Assembly (NCBI GenBank): GCA_031274985.1
Contig: JAISPK010000086.1
Location: 1-8,690 of the forward strand
Direction of reading: 5' to 3'
Length of the DNA stretch: 8,690 nucleotides
From: Coriobacteriales bacterium
GTDB lineage: Bacteria > Actinomycetota > Coriobacteriia > Coriobacteriales > UBA8131
Shown here: piece by piece, positions 5,527-8,690 of the stretch
Layout: the number at the start of each line of letters is the position of its first letter
Position numbering within the stretch: position 1 is the stretch's first letter
The notes under the pieces: generated by a model
Seen by the model: the letters and a program-made list of their open reading frames with translations, nothing else
What the model was told of the DNA's origin: nothing
Databases searched by the model: none
Translations under genes and position numbers: made by a program

Positions 5527-5615
5527 AAATCCCCCCGTTTAGAGTATTGATGATCGATACTCATCAGTATATGGCATTCTCTCCGTGTGCGAGCGCTCAT
5601 TATCGATAATTGAGC
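5527..5615 (-). other. Palindromes around the uvrA stop and in the uvrA-phosphoesterase gap
   Basis: ATTATCGATAAT (5599-5610) is a perfect 12-bp palindrome that contains the uvrA TAA stop. GCTC and GAGC flank it with one unpaired base, giving a 21-bp near-palindrome, and GAGCGCTC (5591-5598) abuts it. Farther on, TGATGA (5548-5553) pairs with TCATCA (5561-5566) around a seven-base loop. No T run follows, so these are not standard terminators. A TATACT on the minus strand in this gap could be a -10 box, but no clear -35 accompanies it. Confidence 0.4.
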
Positions 5616-8449
5616 AAAGGCGTGTGGTCTGCAGCGAGAGCTTTCTTCAAAAACTGGCCGGTGTAGCTCTTCTTGACCTTGGCCACCTCTTCCGGTGTGC
5701 CGTAAGCGATGATCTCGCCGCCACGGTCTCCCCCGTCGGGTCCCAGATCGAGTACGCGGTCAGCGCTCTTGATAACATCGAGGTTATGCTCGATAACCAA
5801 CACTGTATTGCCGCGGTCTACCAGGCGCTCTAAAACGTCCAGCAGCTGCCGCACGTCGTCAAAGTGCAGGCCGGTTGTTGGCTCGTCAAGAATGTAAAAG
5901 GTTGCGCCGGTCTGCCTGCGCTGTAGCTCGCTGGAGAGCTTGACCCGCTGGGCCTCTCCGCCGGATAACGTCGTGGCCGGCTGCCCGAGTTTGATGTACC
6001 CGAGCCCCACGTCGTGCAGGGTCTGGAGCTTGCGCGCCAACTGCGGGATGTTCTCAAAGAAGGAGAGCGCTTCATCTACACTCATCCTCAAAACGTCGGA
6101 GACGTTCTTGCCGCGATAGGTGATCTGCAGGGTCTCGCGATTGTAACGCGCGCCGGCACACACTTCGCAGGGAACATACACATCGGGCAAAAAGTGCATC
6201 TCAATCTTGATCTGCCCGTCACCCTTGCACGCCTCGCAGCGCCCACCGGTCACATTAAAGGAGAAGCGCCCCGGACTGTAGCCACGCGCGCGACTCTCCG
6301 GCACTGAAGAGAAGAGCTGGCGGATGTCATCCCACAGCCCCACATACGTTGCCGGATTGGAGCGAGGGGTGCGGCCAATGGGAGACTGATCGATATCAAT
6401 GACCTTGTTGATGTGCTCAACTCCCCTGAGCCGCTCGTAGGTTCCCACCCGTTTGTGCGAACGATGGATGCGATTGGTGAGGGCCGGGGCCAGCGTATCG
6501 GTGATGAGTGATGACTTACCGGAGCCACTCACACCGGTGACCACGGTAAAGGTTCCCAGTTCGATTTCTACTGAGACATCCTTGAGATTATTGGTGGTGG
6601 CTCCCTGCAAGGAGAGCACCCCCTTCTCAGGACAACGACGGCTCTCCGGCAGGGGTATCGCTTTGCGCCCGGAGAGATAGTCTGCCGTAAGTGAGCCTTT
6701 GGTTTTGGCAACTTCAACAGGTGTTCCCTGGGCAACGATCTGACCTCCGTTCTCGCCGGCGCGGGGTCCCAGATCCAGCACGTGATCCGCAGCGAGAATG
6801 GTTTCCTCGTCGTGTTCCACCACGATGACCGTGTTGCCGAGGTCGCGCAAACGCTCGAGCGTGGCTATCAGGCGCTTGTTGTCGCGCTGGTGGAGCCCGA
6901 TTGAGGGCTCGTCAAGGATGTAGAGCACCCCCATGAGGCCCGCACCGATCTGCGTTGCCAACCGGATGCGCTGCGCCTCCCCGCCCGAGAGCGTTGCGGT
7001 AGCCCTCTCAAGTGTAAGGTAGTCAAGACCCACATCCACTAAGAAGCGCAGCCGCTCAACAATCTCTTTTACCACGCGTCCGCCGATCTTTTGCTCGCGC
7101 TCGTTCAAAGCAAGCGTCTCAAAATAATCCAGGCTCTGGAGCGCCGAGAGCTGCGTTACCTCAAAGATATTCTTCTGCCCCACCGTAACCGCAAGTATCT
7201 CCGGCTTAAGCCGTGCACCGTTACACGTTTTGCAGGGAGTAATCGAGAGGTACTGCTCCAGTTTGGTCTTTTGTTGCTCGCTCTGCGTTTCGCTGTAGCG
7301 ATCCATAACCAGCTTGGTAAGCCCGTCCCATTTGTAGGTCCAGTGGGTGTCTCGCCCGTCGCGCGTCACATAGTCAACGCGGATCTTGCCGGGAATCCCG
7401 CCCATGAAAGAAGCACGCACCTCGGGAGAAAAATCCTCCCAGGGGGTGTTGATATCAACCCCCAGATGCTTGGCCACCGCAGCCAGAACCTGAGGTATAT
7501 AGTTGGAATTAACGCCAAAGACGGTAAAGGCTCCCTCGGCAAGCGAGAGGGATGCATTGGGGATGATGAGCGCGGGATCCACCTCATTGCGGTAGCCCAG
7601 ACCCAGACAATCGGGGCAGGCGCCATAGGGTGCGTTAAACGAAAAATCGCGCGGCTCCAGCTCGTCAATGGAGTGTCCGTGCACCGGACAGGCCAACGCC
7701 AAAGAGAACGACTCCGACAGATCCGAGTCCACCATCTGAACAATCATATTGCCTTCGGCCAAGCGCGTAGCGGTTTCAACAGCCTCTGCTACGCGACTGC
7801 GACTCTCGGGCTTGAGCACCAGGCGGTCCACTACTACCTCGATGTTGTGGCGATAATTCTTGTCGAGGACTATCTCTTCAGAAAGCTGGCGGACTTCGCC
7901 GTCGACCCGTACGCGCATGAAACCTTCTTTGAGAAGCGAGGCAAAGAGCTTGCCGTACTCTCCCTTGCGATCCCTCACTACCGGAGCGAGTATCAGCGCA
8001 CGCTGCTCGTTGCCGGAGTCAAGCTCCAGGATGCGATCAACCACCTGATCGGTAGTCTGGCGATAGATCTCACGCCCGCACTCGGGACAATGCGGAATAC
8101 CGATGCGCGCAAAGAGCAGCCTCAGGTAATCGTATATCTCGGTAACCGTGCCCACGGTTGAGCGTGGATTCTTTGAGGTGGTCTTCTGATCGATGGAAAC
8201 CGCCGGTGAGAGCCCTTCGATTGAATCGAGGTCGGGCTTGTCCATCTGACCGAGGAATTGCCGCGCATAGGCACTGAGGCTCTCAACGTAGCGTCGCTGG
8301 CCCTCTGCATAGATGGTATCAAATGCCAACGAACTCTTTCCCGAGCCGGAAAGCCCGGTGATTACCACCAGTTTGTCACGCGGAATAGTGATATCCAGGT
8401 TCTTGAGATTATGCTCCCGCGCCCCGCGAATGACGATAAATTCCTGCAC
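5600..8449 (-). CDS. uvrA: Excinuclease ABC subunit A
   Basis: A full-length protein of 949 residues (about 940 in E. coli) that finds bulky DNA lesions and loads UvrB in nucleotide-excision repair. Both ABC halves are complete: Walker A GLSGSGKSS (32-40) and GVSGSGKSS (639-647), signatures LSGGEAQRIRL (487-497) and LSGGEAQRVKL (828-838), and Walker B ILDEPSIGLH and ILDEPTTGLH. Zinc sites are present at CPEC (121-124), CPVH with CPDC (254-257, 278-281), CKTC (406-409), and CEAC with CEVC (738-741, 761-764). The second site uses His in place of Cys. Translation starts at a GTG (8449), giving MQEFIVIRGAREHNLKN, the standard family beginning; only a modest ribosome site precedes it. I saw no LexA-type box upstream. 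The gene is intact and appears to be ordinary core genome. Confidence 0.99.
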   Translation of the reverse strand: MQEFIVIRGAREHNLKNLDITIPRDKLVVITGLSGSGKSSLAFDTIYAEGQRRYVESLSAYARQFLGQMDKPDLDSIEGLSPAVSIDQKTTSKNPRSTVGTVTEIYDYLRLLFARIGIPHCPECGREIYRQTTDQVVDRILELDSGNEQRALILAPVVRDRKGEYGKLFASLLKEGFMRVRVDGEVRQLSEEIVLDKNYRHNIEVVVDRLVLKPESRSRVAEAVETATRLAEGNMIVQMVDSDLSESFSLALACPVHGHSIDELEPRDFSFNAPYGACPDCLGLGYRNEVDPALIIPNASLSLAEGAFTVFGVNSNYIPQVLAAVAKHLGVDINTPWEDFSPEVRASFMGGIPGKIRVDYVTRDGRDTHWTYKWDGLTKLVMDRYSETQSEQQKTKLEQYLSITPCKTCNGARLKPEILAVTVGQKNIFEVTQLSALQSLDYFETLALNEREQKIGGRVVKEIVERLRFLVDVGLDYLTLERATATLSGGEAQRIRLATQIGAGLMGVLYILDEPSIGLHQRDNKRLIATLERLRDLGNTVIVVEHDEETILAADHVLDLGPRAGENGGQIVAQGTPVEVAKTKGSLTADYLSGRKAIPLPESRRCPEKGVLSLQGATTNNLKDVSVEIELGTFTVVTGVSGSGKSSLITDTLAPALTNRIHRSHKRVGTYERLRGVEHINKVIDIDQSPIGRTPRSNPATYVGLWDDIRQLFSSVPESRARGYSPGRFSFNVTGGRCEACKGDGQIKIEMHFLPDVYVPCEVCAGARYNRETLQITYRGKNVSDVLRMSVDEALSFFENIPQLARKLQTLHDVGLGYIKLGQPATTLSGGEAQRVKLSSELQRRQTGATFYILDEPTTGLHFDDVRQLLDVLERLVDRGNTVLVIEHNLDVIKSADRVLDLGPDGGDRGGEIIAYGTPEEVAKVKKSYTGQFLKKALAADHTPLLNYR

Positions 8450-8472
8450 ACCTAACTCACTTTCAAAACTCT

Positions 8473-8535
8473 CCCTGCAAATCAGGGCTTATTAACGTAA
8501 TCTCTCATTGTACCGCAGCCTCTTGCCAATGCACA
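8473..8535 (-). promoter_or_regulatory. Probable uvrA promoter and short leader stem
   Basis: On the minus strand TACAAT (8512-8507, five of six) lies 17 bp after TGTGCA (8535-8530), a weak -35. Transcription would start near 8500, giving a leader of about 50 bases. Within it CCCTG-N5-CAGGG (8473-8487) forms a five-pair stem with no T run, upstream of the GTG start. The promoter assignment rests mainly on the -10 box. Confidence 0.35.
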
Positions 8536-8541
8536 GCTGAT

Positions 8542-8595
8542 TGTCATTCTGAGGGCCCCCTCTGTCGTTCCCGCAGCTACCCCTGTCGTTCCCGC
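8542..8595. repeat. Right-end repeat cluster, inverse of the left end
   Basis: TGTCATTCTGAG (8542-8553) is the inverse of the CTCAGGATGACA core seen at 1-52 and 890-966, with one difference. It is followed by two copies of TGTCGTTCCCGC (8563-8574 and 8584-8595), 21 bp apart. Positions 8557-8575 are the exact inverse of 53-71. Both repeat families thus occur side by side at each window end, in mirrored order. Confidence 0.75.
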
Positions 8596-8690
8596 GACCC
8601 CCGCGGTAGTTACCGGGCCCCCCGCAGTCGGTCCCGGCGCCCCCGGGGGGGTTGCCCCCCCCCGCGCGGGCGGTCCCGCCGACCCCCCAG
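8596..8690. other. Degenerate, extremely G+C-rich contig edge
   Basis: Only 14 of these 95 bases are A or T, giving about 85% G+C, against a much more balanced composition elsewhere. Fragments resembling the preceding repeat (GTTACCGGGC, GTCGGTCCCGG, GGTCCCGCC) can be read, as if the repeat continued with rising error. No gene is visible. The likeliest cause is poor base calling or consensus failure inside a repeat. Confidence 0.6.

Noticed and set aside
4963..5550. Plus-strand open frame of 195 codons
   Set aside because: It lies opposite the phosphodiesterase, whose motifs are all intact; the translation has no recognisable features.
7091..8161. Long plus-strand open frame of 356 codons inside uvrA
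   Set aside because: It is fully antisense to a perfectly conserved uvrA and its translation shows no domain; long antisense frames are common opposite G+C-biased codons.
8450..8540. SOS (LexA) box upstream of uvrA
   Set aside because: No CGAAC-N4-GTTCG or CTGT-N8-ACAG arrangement was found in the leader or promoter region.

Overview
This looks like a bacterial chromosome fragment, probably one contig of an environmental assembly, at medium G+C. The UvrA sequence (a CPVHGHS first zinc half-site, then the FNAPYGACPDC segment) and the metal-efflux genes fit an anaerobic actinobacterial, Coriobacteriia-like lineage. That placement is a weak impression from sequence memory. Seven protein genes are supported. 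There are no RNA genes, CRISPR arrays or insertion sequences.

Layout from left to right. (1) Positions 1-71 hold short G-rich intergenic repeats. (2) A higBA toxin-antitoxin pair lies at 186-804 on the minus strand. Its promoter carries an inverted repeat between the -35 and -10 boxes, and the toxin mRNA may be leaderless. (3) A repeat cluster at 890-966 follows, and its last units encode the C-terminus of the next gene. (4) A compact metal-resistance operon runs on the minus strand from 3558 to 951. It encodes an SmtB/CzrA-type zinc sensor of the ArsR family, a P1B-2 (Zn/Cd/Pb) ATPase and a cpYpsA-type SLOG protein ('molybdenum carrier'). The genes are 14 and 17 bp apart, and a strong promoter with an overlapping SmtB-like operator precedes them. 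The ATPase keeps its actuator, CPC, phosphorylation and hinge motifs but lacks almost the whole nucleotide-binding domain. (5) A divergent plus-strand gene (3709-4932) encodes a twin-arginine, membrane-anchored protein with a probable transglutaminase-like Cys-His-Asp domain. (6) A convergent minus-strand block holds uvrA (5600-8449) followed by a YfcE-type phosphodiesterase (4990-5526). (7) The right end (8542-8690) again carries repeats, related by inversion to those at the left end, and then decays into about 85% G+C sequence that looks like an assembly-edge artefact.

How the genes work together: the metal operon is the only clear functional unit. Metal binding to the repressor should release the shared promoter and switch on the exporter. 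uvrA is core nucleotide-excision repair, and the phosphodiesterase may simply be co-transcribed. The higBA pair, next to repeats, looks like a mobile accessory insertion. The most unusual items are the ATPase without an N domain, its duplicated Cys-rich N-terminus, its pairing with a SLOG protein, and the two consecutive palindromes in the promoter and leader of the transglutaminase-like gene.
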